Assembly (NCBI GenBank): GCA_004297935.1
Contig: SCRE01000021.1
Coordinates: 1 to 64,000 of the forward strand
Length of the DNA: 64,000 nucleotides
From: Microbacteriaceae bacterium
GTDB lineage: Bacteria > Actinomycetota > Actinomycetes > Actinomycetales > Microbacteriaceae
Direction: 5' to 3'
Of the stretch, positions 52,886 through 61,062 are shown one piece after another (the stretch's first letter is position 1; every line of letters starts with the position of its first letter). The notes below the pieces were generated by a model. That model saw nothing but the letters and a program-made list of their open reading frames with translations. It ran no database searches and had not been told where the DNA came from. The translations under genes and the position numbers were made by a program.

Positions 52886-55201
52886 GTGAACCTTGAAAAG
52901 CGAGGTGAAAACTACATCGTCGACGCGACCCCAGTACAAGGCGCCGAAAGTACCGTGGAAGCCGCCGAAGGACTGGACTTCCACGCACCAACGAGCGTTA
53001 ATCCGGAGGACCTAACCGAAGGAGGACCACTCATGAGCACACTGGATTCGCACATATCAGCATTCGCGAGCGCACCACCGCTGCTCCATCCAACTATCAC
53101 CAAGACCGATGAGGATACACTCACCGACGTCATGAACTCGGACCTGCTCGCAGGTGTCACGGCCCCAGAGGGCACACGTGCCGTCGTTTATCTCCGGGTA
53201 TCAAGCAAAGGTCAGGTCAACACGGACTATGACCCCGAGGGCATCTCGATTCCAGCCCAACGCACCGCCTGCACCAGAAAGGCCGAGCAACTCGGCCTCA
53301 CTATCATCGCTGAGTACGTCGAACCGGGTCGCAGTGCTACCGAGATGACCAAGCGCGTGGCGTTCCAACAGATGCTGGAACGCATCCGGCGCGAACGAGA
53401 CGTCGACTACGTCATCGTCTATAAGCTCTCCAGATTTGCACGAAACAGGATCGATGACGCCGTCGTCATGGCCGACCTTCAGAAGCGAGGTGTCACGCTC
53501 ATCTCGGCTACGGAACAGATCGACTCCACTCCAGTCGGGCAACTGATGCATGGCATCCTCGCGGCATTCAACCAGTACCGCTCCGAAGAAGACGGTGCGG
53601 ATATCGCCTACAAGATGGGCCAGAAGGTCAAGAACGGAGGCACCATTGGCCGGGCACCGATCGGCTACCTCAACACCATCGATCGCGTCGACGGGCGGGA
53701 GATTCGCTCGGTTCGCATCGACGAGCTGCGTGCCCCGTTCGTGAAGCTCGCATTCCAGATGTACGCATCAGGTGAATACACGATGGAGGACATCGTCGAC
53801 GAGCTGAGCGAACGCGGGCTTACGACGAGGGCAACGGCTCATCGTCCAGCCGGGTCGGTGTCCACCTCGAAGATGTCCCGGCTCTTACGGGATCGTTACT
53901 ACATTGGCGAGCTCGTCTACAAGGGCGAGATTTACTCGGGGCGGCACAAGCCTATTGTTGACCGGGATCTGTTCGTGAAGGTCCAAGACATGCTCATCAG
54001 CACCGGCAGGGCGGGTGAACGCAAGCGCATCCACCCGCATTATCTGAAGGGCAGCTTGTGGTGCGGCGAGTGCTACGCCGAGCGCGGTATACCTGACAGT
54101 CGCATGATTATCCAACGCGCCCTCGGGCGAAACGGGCAGGACTACTTCTACTTCTTCTGCCGTGCCCGTCAAGAAGGGCGATGCGACTCGCGACACCTCG
54201 CATTCGAAATGGTCGAAGACGCTGTCCTTGAGCACTACTGCACCGTTCAACTCCAACCGGCATTCATCGACGCCGTTGAGCAGGCCATCGACGCCGCCTT
54301 GGACGACCAAGCCGGAGCGCAGCGGCTCCTACGCAACCAACTCAAGAACCAGCTCAACCGGCTCTCCGTGCAGGCGGACAATCTGGTCGAGCTTGTCGCC
54401 AATGGAGGCCTCGCATCGACGAAGGCACGCGAACGTATCCGCACCATCGAGCATGAACGAGGCGAACTCGAGGCCAAGCTCTCCCATATCAGTGACGATC
54501 TCAGCGCCGGTGCCGAGTACATCCGTGGCTGGCTAAAGCTGCTCAGCGACCCGCGCGAGCTGTACCTCAAAGCCAGCGACGAAATGCGCCGCCAGTTGAA
54601 TCAAGCCATCTTCAAACGGATCTGGATCACCGACGCCGACCGTGCCAAATCCGAACTCTCCGAGCCAGCCCGACTCCTCATAGACGCGCAGCGGCACTGG
54701 GCACAAATGATCACTTCAGAACAAAGCAAAAGCCAGGACTCTCGTCCTGGCACTCCGGCGCAAACCCTAGAAGACTCGCTAGAACCCATGGATTTTGCTC
54801 TTGTTTCTAGTAAGCCTTATATGGTGCCCCTGGAGGGACTCGAACCCCCAACCTTATCCTTAGGACGGACCCGCTCTTCCATTGAGCTACAGAGGCTGAC
54901 GACCACGAGTTTACCGGGCGGATGCCGCCGGCGCGGCACCACGCATCCGCAGATCCATCGAACAGTGCTCGGGCAATCCCGAGCTTCGCAGAGAATAGTC
55001 GCAAGGAACGACTCTTGCGACGGCGCGGCCGATCGCCCCGCGGGACGCGACCCAACCAGACGACCGCAACGCACGCCCATCCGCGAGCAATCGCGTCGCA
55101 CGCACGACAGACGCGAGAGAGGAGCGCCCGGATGTCTCGCATCACCGGGGTGTCACTCGCCAAGGCGGGGCCGAGCACCAAGATCGTCTTCTACTTCGTG
55201 A
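52886..55201 (+). CDS. large serine recombinase (integrase) reading through into the tRNA
   Basis: The protein has a catalytic resolvase domain (VVYLRVSSKGQ with S106, LSRFARN, GVTLISATEQID), a recombinase DNA-binding domain (GRAPIGYLNTI, SRLLRDRYYIGELVYKGE), a zinc-ribbon region (GSLWCGECYAERG ... CRARQEGRC) and a coiled coil from about 470. Two starts have good ribosome sites: GTG 52886 (AAGGAGG) and ATG 53033 (GGAGG); the catalytic domain begins about 50 residues after the second. The frame has no stop at the element edge. It runs antisense through tRNA-Arg and ends at 55201 inside the next gene, so the last roughly 130 residues are chromosomal. It should insert and excise the element. Confidence 0.85.
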   Translation: MNLEKRGENYIVDATPVQGAESTVEAAEGLDFHAPTSVNPEDLTEGGPLMSTLDSHISAFASAPPLLHPTITKTDEDTLTDVMNSDLLAGVTAPEGTRAVVYLRVSSKGQVNTDYDPEGISIPAQRTACTRKAEQLGLTIIAEYVEPGRSATEMTKRVAFQQMLERIRRERDVDYVIVYKLSRFARNRIDDAVVMADLQKRGVTLISATEQIDSTPVGQLMHGILAAFNQYRSEEDGADIAYKMGQKVKNGGTIGRAPIGYLNTIDRVDGREIRSVRIDELRAPFVKLAFQMYASGEYTMEDIVDELSERGLTTRATAHRPAGSVSTSKMSRLLRDRYYIGELVYKGEIYSGRHKPIVDRDLFVKVQDMLISTGRAGERKRIHPHYLKGSLWCGECYAERGIPDSRMIIQRALGRNGQDYFYFFCRARQEGRCDSRHLAFEMVEDAVLEHYCTVQLQPAFIDAVEQAIDAALDDQAGAQRLLRNQLKNQLNRLSVQADNLVELVANGGLASTKARERIRTIEHERGELEAKLSHISDDLSAGAEYIRGWLKLLSDPRELYLKASDEMRRQLNQAIFKRIWITDADRAKSELSEPARLLIDAQRHWAQMITSEQSKSQDSRPGTPAQTLEDSLEPMDFALVSSKPYMVPLEGLEPPTLSLGRTRSSIELQRLTTTSLPGGCRRRGTTHPQIHRTVLGQSRASQRIVARNDSCDGAADRPAGRDPTRRPQRTPIREQSRRTHDRRERGAPGCLASPGCHSPRRGRAPRSSSTS
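54822..54896 (-). tRNA. tRNA-Arg (anticodon CCT)
   Basis: Read on the minus strand, GCCTCTG pairs with CAGGGGC in the acceptor stem, followed by encoded ACCA. The D arm is GCTC...GAGC. The anticodon loop GTCCTAA has U33 and anticodon CCT. The T arm has GGGGG-TTCGAGT-CCCTC. The anticodon stem closes with a G-T wobble and one G-A mismatch. Its 3' end faces the integrative element, the standard arrangement for tRNA-targeted integration. Confidence 0.93.
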
Positions 55202-55731
55202 GGCGCGGCCTGGCGAAGCTGACCGGCAGAGATTCCGATCGGGTGATCGAGCCACTTCGGCTGTACGCATGCGTACCGACACTCTTCAAGGGCTACACCA
55301 AGCTCGAACAGGCGACCGCCAAGCTGGACGCTCTGGACAAACGCTCCCACGCCCTCGCCGAGCTCAAGGCCGCGACGATGACCCACTACGAATACTGCAT
55401 CGACCTGGGCTCGGCGATCTCCCATCAATGGGGTCTCACGGATGCTGAGCTGCTCGCGCTGCCCGAATACCAGTCGAGTCCGCTGTTCTCCGATCGGGAC
55501 AAGATCGTCCTCGACTATGCCGTCGCCATGAGCCGCACCCCGGTCGATGTTCCCGACGCGCTGTTCGACAGGCTCAAACAGCACTTCGACGAAACGCAAC
55601 TCGTGGAACTGACGCACCACATCGCGCTGGAGAACATGCGCGGGCGATTCAACCTGGCACTCGGTGTCGGGTCTGCCGGACTCAGCGATGGGATGGTGTG
55701 CGCGGTTCCGACAGTGCATCCCGCACCTTGA
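55132..55731 (+). CDS. carboxymuconolactone decarboxylase-family (AhpD-like) protein
   Basis: The 199-residue all-helical protein contains LAELKAATMTHYEYCIDLGS, the region corresponding to the EXXCXXC-H redox motif of AhpD-like proteins, but only one Cys is kept (HYEYC-IDLG). A second conserved part is LFSDRDKIVLDYAVAMSRTP. Members are gamma-carboxymuconolactone decarboxylases or alkylhydroperoxidases; loss of the second Cys argues against a disulfide-based peroxidase. The ATG at 55132 lies inside the recombinase frame's read-through. Confidence 0.75.
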   Translation: MSRITGVSLAKAGPSTKIVFYFVRRGLAKLTGRDSDRVIEPLRLYACVPTLFKGYTKLEQATAKLDALDKRSHALAELKAATMTHYEYCIDLGSAISHQWGLTDAELLALPEYQSSPLFSDRDKIVLDYAVAMSRTPVDVPDALFDRLKQHFDETQLVELTHHIALENMRGRFNLALGVGSAGLSDGMVCAVPTVHPAP

Positions 55732-55754
55732 GCGATGGGGATGACGAACGGATT

Positions 55755-55914
55755 GCGGGGTCTCGAGACGGCCGCGGGCGGCCTCCTCGACCACCGACCC
55801 TACGGTCGCTCGCCGCACCCGCGAACCGTCGCTCGCCGGCTCGCTCGGCGCTGGGGTCGCGGATCGCTTCGCGATCCCCCAGCCCCACCGCGCTCCTCGA
55901 CCACCGACCCTACG
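55755..55914. repeat. dispersed intergenic repeat region of Microbacteriaceae type
   Basis: The 22-mer CTCCTCGACCACCGACCCTACG occurs at 55783-55804 and 55893-55914. Hairpin-forming stretches lie between and before them (GGCCGCGGGCGGCC near 55770, GGATCGCTTCGCGATCC near 55861). From general familiarity such GAGGAGGTCG-rich repeats are scattered between genes in this family; copy number must be counted genome-wide. It fills the space between the convergent CMD-like and HNH genes. Confidence 0.75.
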
Positions 55915-56407
55915 CCGCAGATACCAGGTAGTCCTGCCATTGCGGGAGGGCGCTCTCGGCGCCGCGGACCGCCCAACCGGGCTCGCGCGGCATCCGGGGG
56001 GCGAAGCCGAGCGACCAGCCCATCTCGGCCGGCGTGCGGTCGCTCTTCACATTGTTGCAGCGCAGGCAGCAGGCCACGAGGTTCTCCCACGAGTCTGCGC
56101 CGCCTCGCGACCGCGGCAGCACGTGGTCGATCGTCTCGGCCGCCTTGCCGCAGTATGCACATCGATGCGCATCCCGGCGCAGGACGCCGCGTCGACTCAC
56201 CGGCACCATCCGCGCGCGCGGAATGCGCACGTAACGCGTCAATAGGATGACGGCTGGCCTGTCGTAAACGCGCGACACTCCCCAGACCGGGTGCTCGGCA
56301 TCGACCTCGATGATGATCGCCTTGTGGTTCATCACCAGGGCGAGCGCGCGTTTGAAAGAGACGATGGCCAGCGGCTCGTAGCCGGCGTTCAGGACCAGGG
56401 TGCGCAT
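55910..56407 (-). CDS. HNH endonuclease family protein
   Basis: The 165-residue protein starts [20 protein letters not shown], a conserved actinobacterial/cyanobacterial HNH subgroup. It has a zinc-binding CAYCGK, the catalytic [12 protein letters not shown], and [18 protein letters not shown] with the second Cys pair. ATG 56407 is chosen because family similarity starts there. The subgroup is widely conserved on chromosomes; its cellular role is not established. The strand has a strong hairpin terminator about 120 bp upstream. Confidence 0.88.
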   Translation of the reverse strand: MRTLVLNAGYEPLAIVSFKRALALVMNHKAIIIEVDAEHPVWGVSRVYDRPAVILLTRYVRIPRARMVPVSRRGVLRRDAHRCAYCGKAAETIDHVLPRSRGGADSWENLVACCLRCNNVKSDRTPAEMGWSLGFAPRMPREPGWAVRGAESALPQWQDYLVSAA

Positions 56408-56523
56408 GCTTTTCCTCTCGAACGACTGGATGGCTTCCAGTGCTTCGCGGTTCGGACACACGCACGCGGTCTCCCGCTCTTCGCACAACAACAGGCACGA
56501 TTCGCGAGAATTCCACGGTCAAC

Positions 56524-56552
56524 AAAAAAGGCGCCGTCATGATGACGGCGCC
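56524..56552 (-). terminator. Rho-independent terminator
   Basis: On the minus strand a 9-bp GC stem (GGCGCCGTC / GACGGCGCC, 56530-56552, 5-base loop) is followed by six T residues (56529-56524). It ends leftward transcription coming from the NlpC/P60 gene side before the HNH gene. Confidence 0.9.
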
Positions 56553-56861
56553 GGGTGGCAGACTCCACGCAATGGTGGAGGCTGTGCTGAGAGCGATGCT
56601 GCAGGTGGTCTCCCCGCGCACTGAAGTTCAGCGCGCAGGGTTCGAGAGCGCACGCATCCATGGCACGGACGTGTGACGACTCGATCATGCGGACCTCCCG
56701 GGATCGCTCGCGGTGTCAGGCCATTAGAGTAACGCACAATCGACGCACCGCATTACCGTGGCGCGCCGACGGGGTGCTGTCGTTCGCTTGCCGTTCACCC
56801 GACGCGACCACTCGGGCCGCGGCTCCGGTGACGGATCGCGGCCCGATGAGGCCCGCAGTCG
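56553..56861 (-). other. long 3' region with hairpins, candidate structured RNA
   Basis: The 309 bp between the NlpC/P60 stop and the terminator hold no supported gene. Hairpins include CTCCAC-GCAATG-GTGGAG (56564-56581) and GCGC-ACTGAAGTTCA-GCGC around 56615-56635. A 100-codon minus-strand frame from 56688 behind GGGAGG runs through the terminator and is rich in His and Cys; it has no recognisable homologue. The stretch may be a processed 3' UTR or small RNA. Confidence 0.3.
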
Positions 56862-57941
56862 TCAGATCCCCAGTCGGACGATGTAGAAGTCGCTCGTCCA
56901 GATCGGCCGGATCGAGATGCTGCGCCCGGAATCGGGCGCGTCCATGATGTTCCCGTTGCCGGCATAGAAACCGTCGTGGCCGCTCATGATCACCACGTCT
57001 CCCGGCACGGCATCCGCAATCGAGATACGCGTCCCGCGAGCCGCCTGACCACTCACCGAGTGCGGCAGCGAAATGCCGAACTGTGCATAGACGAACATGA
57101 TATAGCCGGAGCAGTCAAACCCGGCGGGCGAGGCTCCGCCATACACGTACGGGGTGCCGATGTACTGCCTTGCCACCGAGAACACCTGGCTCAGACTGAA
57201 GTTCGGGTACGGCGGGTTCGCCAGGAAGTCGGAAACCGATGGGCCGCTGTAAGCGGCCGCGTACGTGGCCATGCTCGCAGCCGCCGCGGCACGTGCTGCC
57301 TCGGCGGCCGCTGCGGCCTTGATCTGCGCCAAGGCGGCTTCGCTGGTTGCGGTCACGGCGTCGCGGGCGATGACCGGTCGTGTTGCGGTTGCCGCCACGG
57401 TCACCGACTGCGGCTGCGCCTTCTTCATGCCGGCGATGACGGAGCTGCTGAACTTGGCCTGGTCGGTGCCACTCGGGCTGAACGCATACGCCGGCAGGGC
57501 GAACGTGGCGATCATGCCCGCCGCGATCGACATCACCAGGATGTTTGCGATTCCGCTCTTGACTTTCTTCTTGCCCCGTGGCGCCCTGTCGGCGGACGTG
57601 GTCCGTCGCAGCGCTCCCGCTCCACCTGCCACGCCGGATGCTGTCGGCCCGGCCGCCTGCAGCGCGCTCGTCTTGCGGGCGGCGCGTTTCGCCGCAACGC
57701 CGCGACCGCCTCGGTGTGCGCGAGCCGCGCCGCGCGGGCGCAGGCCCGCAGACGCACCTGAGGACACGGACGCACCTGAGGACACGGACGCACCCGCAGA
57801 CGCATCAGACGAGACGATGGCCGAAGCGTCACTGGTTCTGCTATTCGAGTCTTCGTGGTTCTCGGGAGAACCGGGTGTACCTAATGGTGCCAAGGTCAAG
57901 ACCTCCGGCGCTCCGTCAACACTAGGTAGTTGCCCCGTCAC
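56862..57941 (-). CDS. NlpC/P60 peptidoglycan endopeptidase with long N-terminal extension
   Basis: The 359-residue protein ends in an NlpC/P60 domain (about 245-359) with catalytic Cys in FDCSGYIMFVY, His in MSGHDGFYAG and a third polar site in NIMDAP. It should cut the D-Glu to diamino-acid bond in peptidoglycan. One membrane helix (ANILVMSIAAGMIATFALPA, about 132-151) is preceded by about 125 low-complexity Ser/Ala/Arg-rich residues partly encoded by tandem repeats. The GTG start 57941 may be too early; translation nearer the basic GKKKVKSG segment would give a normal signal-anchor. Confidence 0.82.
   Translation of the reverse strand: MTGQLPSVDGAPEVLTLAPLGTPGSPENHEDSNSRTSDASAIVSSDASAGASVSSGASVSSGASAGLRPRGAARAHRGGRGVAAKRAARKTSALQAAGPTASGVAGGAGALRRTTSADRAPRGKKKVKSGIANILVMSIAAGMIATFALPAYAFSPSGTDQAKFSSSVIAGMKKAQPQSVTVAATATRPVIARDAVTATSEAALAQIKAAAAAEAARAAAAASMATYAAAYSGPSVSDFLANPPYPNFSLSQVFSVARQYIGTPYVYGGASPAGFDCSGYIMFVYAQFGISLPHSVSGQAARGTRISIADAVPGDVVIMSGHDGFYAGNGNIMDAPDSGRSISIRPIWTSDFYIVRLGI
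57754..57789. repeat. 18-bp tandem repeat in the NlpC/P60 gene
   Basis: The unit GCACCTGAGGACACGGAC occurs twice in direct succession, with a degenerate third copy after it. It encodes repeated Val-Ser-Ser-Gly-Ala-Ser in the N-terminal extension, on the cytoplasmic side of the predicted membrane helix. Confidence 0.9.
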
Positions 57942-58109
57942 GTGGTGCGAGTTTCGCGTTCGGCTTCTCGACTCAAGAGACGGGATTGAGGGAGCGTCTT
58001 GACTCGGATCCTTCGACCGGCTTCTGGCCTGCGGACTTTTCGAGACTACGGTACCGGAGCAGATTTGTCACCTTCGAGCCCGATATTTCTCACGAATAGG
58101 TAACGATTC

Positions 58110-58802
58110 TCAGGCAGCGACGAAGATGTGACCGGCGACCTCGTGCGGCAGTTCCAACCCATCAGGGTAACCGTCGATCTGCACCATCACGTAGGAACCG
58201 GCCGCCGAGAAAGTTCCGGTCGAACCGGGGATCACGCCGGCCTGACGAAGCTGCCCGAGCAGTTCTGGGTCGAATTGCACGGGTTCGCCGAGTCTGCGGA
58301 CTTCCGCCGAAACAGGCGCAGCGCTCTCCGCGACGAGGTCGACAAGATTCTTGACCCCGGCGAGAAAGACGTTCGACAGCGACTCTCCTGCGTCGTCGAG
58401 GCTGGGGATCGGCGTGCCATATGGGGACTCGGTGGGGTTGCCCAGGATGTCGAGGATCTTGCGCTCGACGTGCTCGCTCATCACGTGTTCCCAGCGGCAC
58501 GCCTCGTCGTGCACGTACTCCCACTCCAGTCCGATCACATCGCTGAGCAGTCGTTCGGCCAGCCGGTGCTTGCGCATCACGTGCACGGCGCGTCGGCGCC
58601 CCTCGGCGGTCAACTGCAGATGGCGGTCATCGGAGACGACGACGAGGCCGTCGCGCTCCATCCGCCCGATCGTCTGCGACACGGTGGGCCCCGAGTGACC
58701 GATCCGCTCCGAGATGCGTGCGCGCAACGGGATGATCCGCTCCTCTTCGAGATCGAGAATCGTCCGCAGATACATTTCGGTGGTGTCAACGAGATCGGTC
58801 AT
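58110..58802 (-). CDS. DtxR-family metal-dependent regulator
   Basis: The 230-residue protein has the DtxR/IdeR winged helix (TTEMYLRTILDLEEE, ISERIGHSGPTVSQTIGRME), the metal-binding dimerisation domain (HRLAERLLSDVIGLEWEYVHDEACRWEHVMSE with the Cys, His and Glu ligands) and a C-terminal SH3-like/FeoA domain. It represses metal uptake genes when iron or manganese is bound. ATG 58802 follows AAAAGGGGGCAGCG; the open frame upstream overlaps the divergent serC promoter region. The full-length C-terminal domain points to IdeR/MntR-type control. Confidence 0.92.
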   Translation of the reverse strand: MTDLVDTTEMYLRTILDLEEERIIPLRARISERIGHSGPTVSQTIGRMERDGLVVVSDDRHLQLTAEGRRRAVHVMRKHRLAERLLSDVIGLEWEYVHDEACRWEHVMSEHVERKILDILGNPTESPYGTPIPSLDDAGESLSNVFLAGVKNLVDLVAESAAPVSAEVRRLGEPVQFDPELLGQLRQAGVIPGSTGTFSAAGSYVMVQIDGYPDGLELPHEVAGHIFVAA

Positions 58803-58880
58803 CGCTGCCCCCTTTTGGTCAACCCAGCACGCATGTAAGCCCAGCCTAACGGCCAGCACAGACACAACTAGAATCGAGCC

Positions 58881-60011
58881 ATGCCAGACACTGCGATCCA
58901 TACAGACATCGCGATTCCCCAAGGGCTTCTGCCCGCCGACGGTCGATTCGGCTGCGGACCCTCTCGGGTTCGCGCGGAGCAGGTTGCGGCGCTGGCGGCA
59001 TCCGGTGCCAGGCTGCTCGGCACGTCACACCGTCAAGCGCCGGTCAAGTCGCTGGTCGGCCGTGTTCGTGAGGGACTCGGCGCGCTGTTCCGCATCCCAG
59101 ACGGTTACGAGGTCGTGCTCGGCAACGGCGGATCGACGGCATTCTGGGATGCTGCTGCCTTCTCGTTGATCGAGCACCGCAGTCAGAACCTGACCTTCGG
59201 CGAGTTCAGTCAGAAGTTCGCCAAGGCGGCGAGCGCGCCGTGGCTCGAAGCGCCGGACGTGATCGACGCACCGGTCGGCTCCCGCAGCCGGGCCGCCGCG
59301 ACAGCCGGCATCGATGTGTACGCCTGGCCGCACAACGAAACCTCGACCGGGGTCATGGCGCCGGTCGAGCGCGTACACGGCGACGCGGGCGCGCTGACCG
59401 TGATCGATGCCACCAGCGCGGCGGGCGGCATCGACTTCGACGCATCCCAAGCGGATGTCTACTACTTCGCGCCGCAGAAGAATCTCGCGTCGGACGGCGG
59501 ACTGTGGCTCGCCCTGTTCTCGCCTGCAGCGATCGAACGGGTCGCGTCGATCGCGGCATCCGATCGCTACATCCCCGAATTCCTCAGCCTGAACAACGCG
59601 ATCACCAATTCACGGCTCAACCAGACGCTCAACACTCCTGCGCTGTCCACGCTCGTGCTGTTGGAGAGCCAGGTGCACTGGATCAATGACAACGGCGGCC
59701 TGGGCTGGGCATCCGCTCGCACGGCAGAGTCGTCTGCCGCACTGTACGACTGGGCCGAATCGGTTTCGTACGCGAATCCGTTCGTCGCGGACCCGGCCGA
59801 CCGTTCGCAGGTCGTTGTGACGATCGACTTCGACGGGATCGACGCATCCGCCATCTCGAGCACGCTCCGCGCCAACGGCATCGTGGACACAGAGCCATAC
59901 CGCAAGCTCGGTCGCAACCAGTTGCGGATCGGCACCTTCACGGCCGTCGAGCCGTCGGACGTGCGCGCCCTGATCGCCTCGATCGAGTACACCGTCGAGC
60001 ACATCGGCTGA
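58881..60011 (+). CDS. serC: phosphoserine transaminase
   Basis: The 376-residue class V aminotransferase begins with LPADGRFGCGPSRVR, then LLGTSHRQAPVK, GNGGSTAFWDAA, and binds PLP through Lys in FAPQKNLASDGG. It matches the actinobacterial SerC subgroup converting 3-phosphohydroxypyruvate to phosphoserine in serine synthesis (and possibly 4-phosphohydroxythreonine in PLP synthesis). It diverges from the DtxR gene with a 78-bp gap. The next gene follows 37 bp later. Confidence 0.92.
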   Translation: MPDTAIHTDIAIPQGLLPADGRFGCGPSRVRAEQVAALAASGARLLGTSHRQAPVKSLVGRVREGLGALFRIPDGYEVVLGNGGSTAFWDAAAFSLIEHRSQNLTFGEFSQKFAKAASAPWLEAPDVIDAPVGSRSRAAATAGIDVYAWPHNETSTGVMAPVERVHGDAGALTVIDATSAAGGIDFDASQADVYYFAPQKNLASDGGLWLALFSPAAIERVASIAASDRYIPEFLSLNNAITNSRLNQTLNTPALSTLVLLESQVHWINDNGGLGWASARTAESSAALYDWAESVSYANPFVADPADRSQVVVTIDFDGIDASAISSTLRANGIVDTEPYRKLGRNQLRIGTFTAVEPSDVRALIASIEYTVEHIG

Positions 60012-60048
60012 TACGCGCGGTCGGCGGAGGGGTTCGAAAGGCACGCAG

Positions 60049-60312
60049 ATGAGGCTCTGGTTGCGCGACGCCGAACGCAAACCCGATCCTGACCCGGTGC
60101 AGACAGACGACCGCAAGGCTGTGTTCGTCGGGCTCGTGCTCTGGCTGATCGCCCTGGTGCTGCTTCTAGTCTTCGTCGGCCACGTGTTCGCCAGCCCCGT
60201 ACTCGTTGGCCACGTGCTCGCCGGCAACTCCGGCTGGCTGATCTGGACGGCTGTCACCGGATGCGCCCTCGGCGTTCTCGGTCTCGTCATCCTCCAGTTC
60301 AAGCGTCGCTAG
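60049..60312 (+). CDS. DUF2530-family small membrane protein
   Basis: The 87-residue protein has two membrane helices (GLVLWLIALVLLLVFVGHVF and LIWTAVTGCALGVLGLVILQ) after a charged N-terminus and fits the actinobacterial DUF2530 family. It lies 37 bp after serC. Its 3' 147 bp overlap the end of the DUF3027 gene on the opposite strand. Confidence 0.78.
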   Translation: MRLWLRDAERKPDPDPVQTDDRKAVFVGLVLWLIALVLLLVFVGHVFASPVLVGHVLAGNSGWLIWTAVTGCALGVLGLVILQFKRR

Positions 60313-61062
60313 CTCGACGCCGGTGATGTCGGCCGCCTCGAACTCTTCGCCGTCGTCGTCGAGGTCGTCGCCGTGAACGTCCTCGATATCGTCGCCTGCT
60401 TCGTCGCCGTCATGCAGGGCGTCGATATCGACACCGTCCCGTTCGTCGTCGAGGTCGTCGTCGTCGAGGTCGTCGTCCTCGTCGTCAAGGTCGTCGTCCT
60501 CGTCGAGGTCATCCGTGTCGTCATCGGCTTCTGCGGCTCGCCCGGCACGCGCAGTCTCCTGCGACGCCTGATACTCGGCGAGCCGCTCCGACCACGGAAC
60601 CCAGTCCGGCGCGAGCAATGCGGCATCGCCCGGCATCAACTCTGTTTCCAGCACCGATGGTGGTGCGTCGCCGTCGACACGCGCCATCGAGACGGTCCAA
60701 TACCAGCCCGGATAGCCGGACATCGTGCACTCGAACAGCAGGGCGAGCATGTGCTCGCCCTCGACGATATGGCCGGCTGGCGCGCCGATCGTCGACGCCG
60801 GCGTGATCTCCAGGAGTGCCTCGCGCGCGAGCTCGACGGATGCCACCAGCACCTCGTCGACGACAGCAGGCACAGCAGGCTCGTCGACGGTCGGCGCCTC
60901 GGCACCCTCGGCACCTGGCTCGGCGACACCCGGTTCGGCAGCACCCGGCTCGGCAGCGCCAGGTGCGACAGCGACCGGCTCGGCAGCGCCAGGTGCGACA
61001 GCGACCGGCGCATTGCCGATCGTCGGAGTGTCAGGAATCGCGAACGGGTCGAGCTCAGGCAT
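60166..61062 (-). CDS. DUF3027-family protein with long acidic tail
   Basis: The 298-residue protein has a central DUF3027 domain (VELAREALLEI ... GHIVEGEHMLALLFECTMSGYPGWYWTVSMARV ... LLAPDWVPWSERL), an N-terminal Ala/Pro/Gly-rich repeat (units of VAPGAAEP) and a tail with long Asp/Glu runs. The family is restricted to Actinobacteria and of unknown function. ATG 61062 (MPELDPF) overlaps the cold-shock gene by eight bases, so the two are coupled. Its 3' end overlaps the convergent DUF2530 gene. Confidence 0.82.
   Translation of the reverse strand: MPELDPFAIPDTPTIGNAPVAVAPGAAEPVAVAPGAAEPGAAEPGVAEPGAEGAEAPTVDEPAVPAVVDEVLVASVELAREALLEITPASTIGAPAGHIVEGEHMLALLFECTMSGYPGWYWTVSMARVDGDAPPSVLETELMPGDAALLAPDWVPWSERLAEYQASQETARAGRAAEADDDTDDLDEDDDLDDEDDDLDDDDLDDERDGVDIDALHDGDEAGDDIEDVHGDDLDDDGEEFEAADITGVELATLELEDDETENAEGASGDSRPDQPAGVAGEHVANEYGAGEHVADED

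Noticed and set aside
23000-54822. CRISPR array or cas genes in the defence-rich island
   Set aside because: No regularly spaced direct repeats or Cas motifs were seen; the only tandem repeats are short and lie inside genes.
54800-54900. Protein segment VPLEGLEPPTLSLGRTRSSI as a recombinase domain
   Set aside because: It is the well-known translation of an antisense tRNA gene, here tRNA-Arg(CCT), not a protein domain.
57942-58109. Possible c-di-AMP (ydaO) riboswitch upstream of the NlpC/P60 gene
   Set aside because: The genomic position is typical for this riboswitch in actinobacteria, but the conserved core elements could not be matched by eye, so no riboswitch is claimed.
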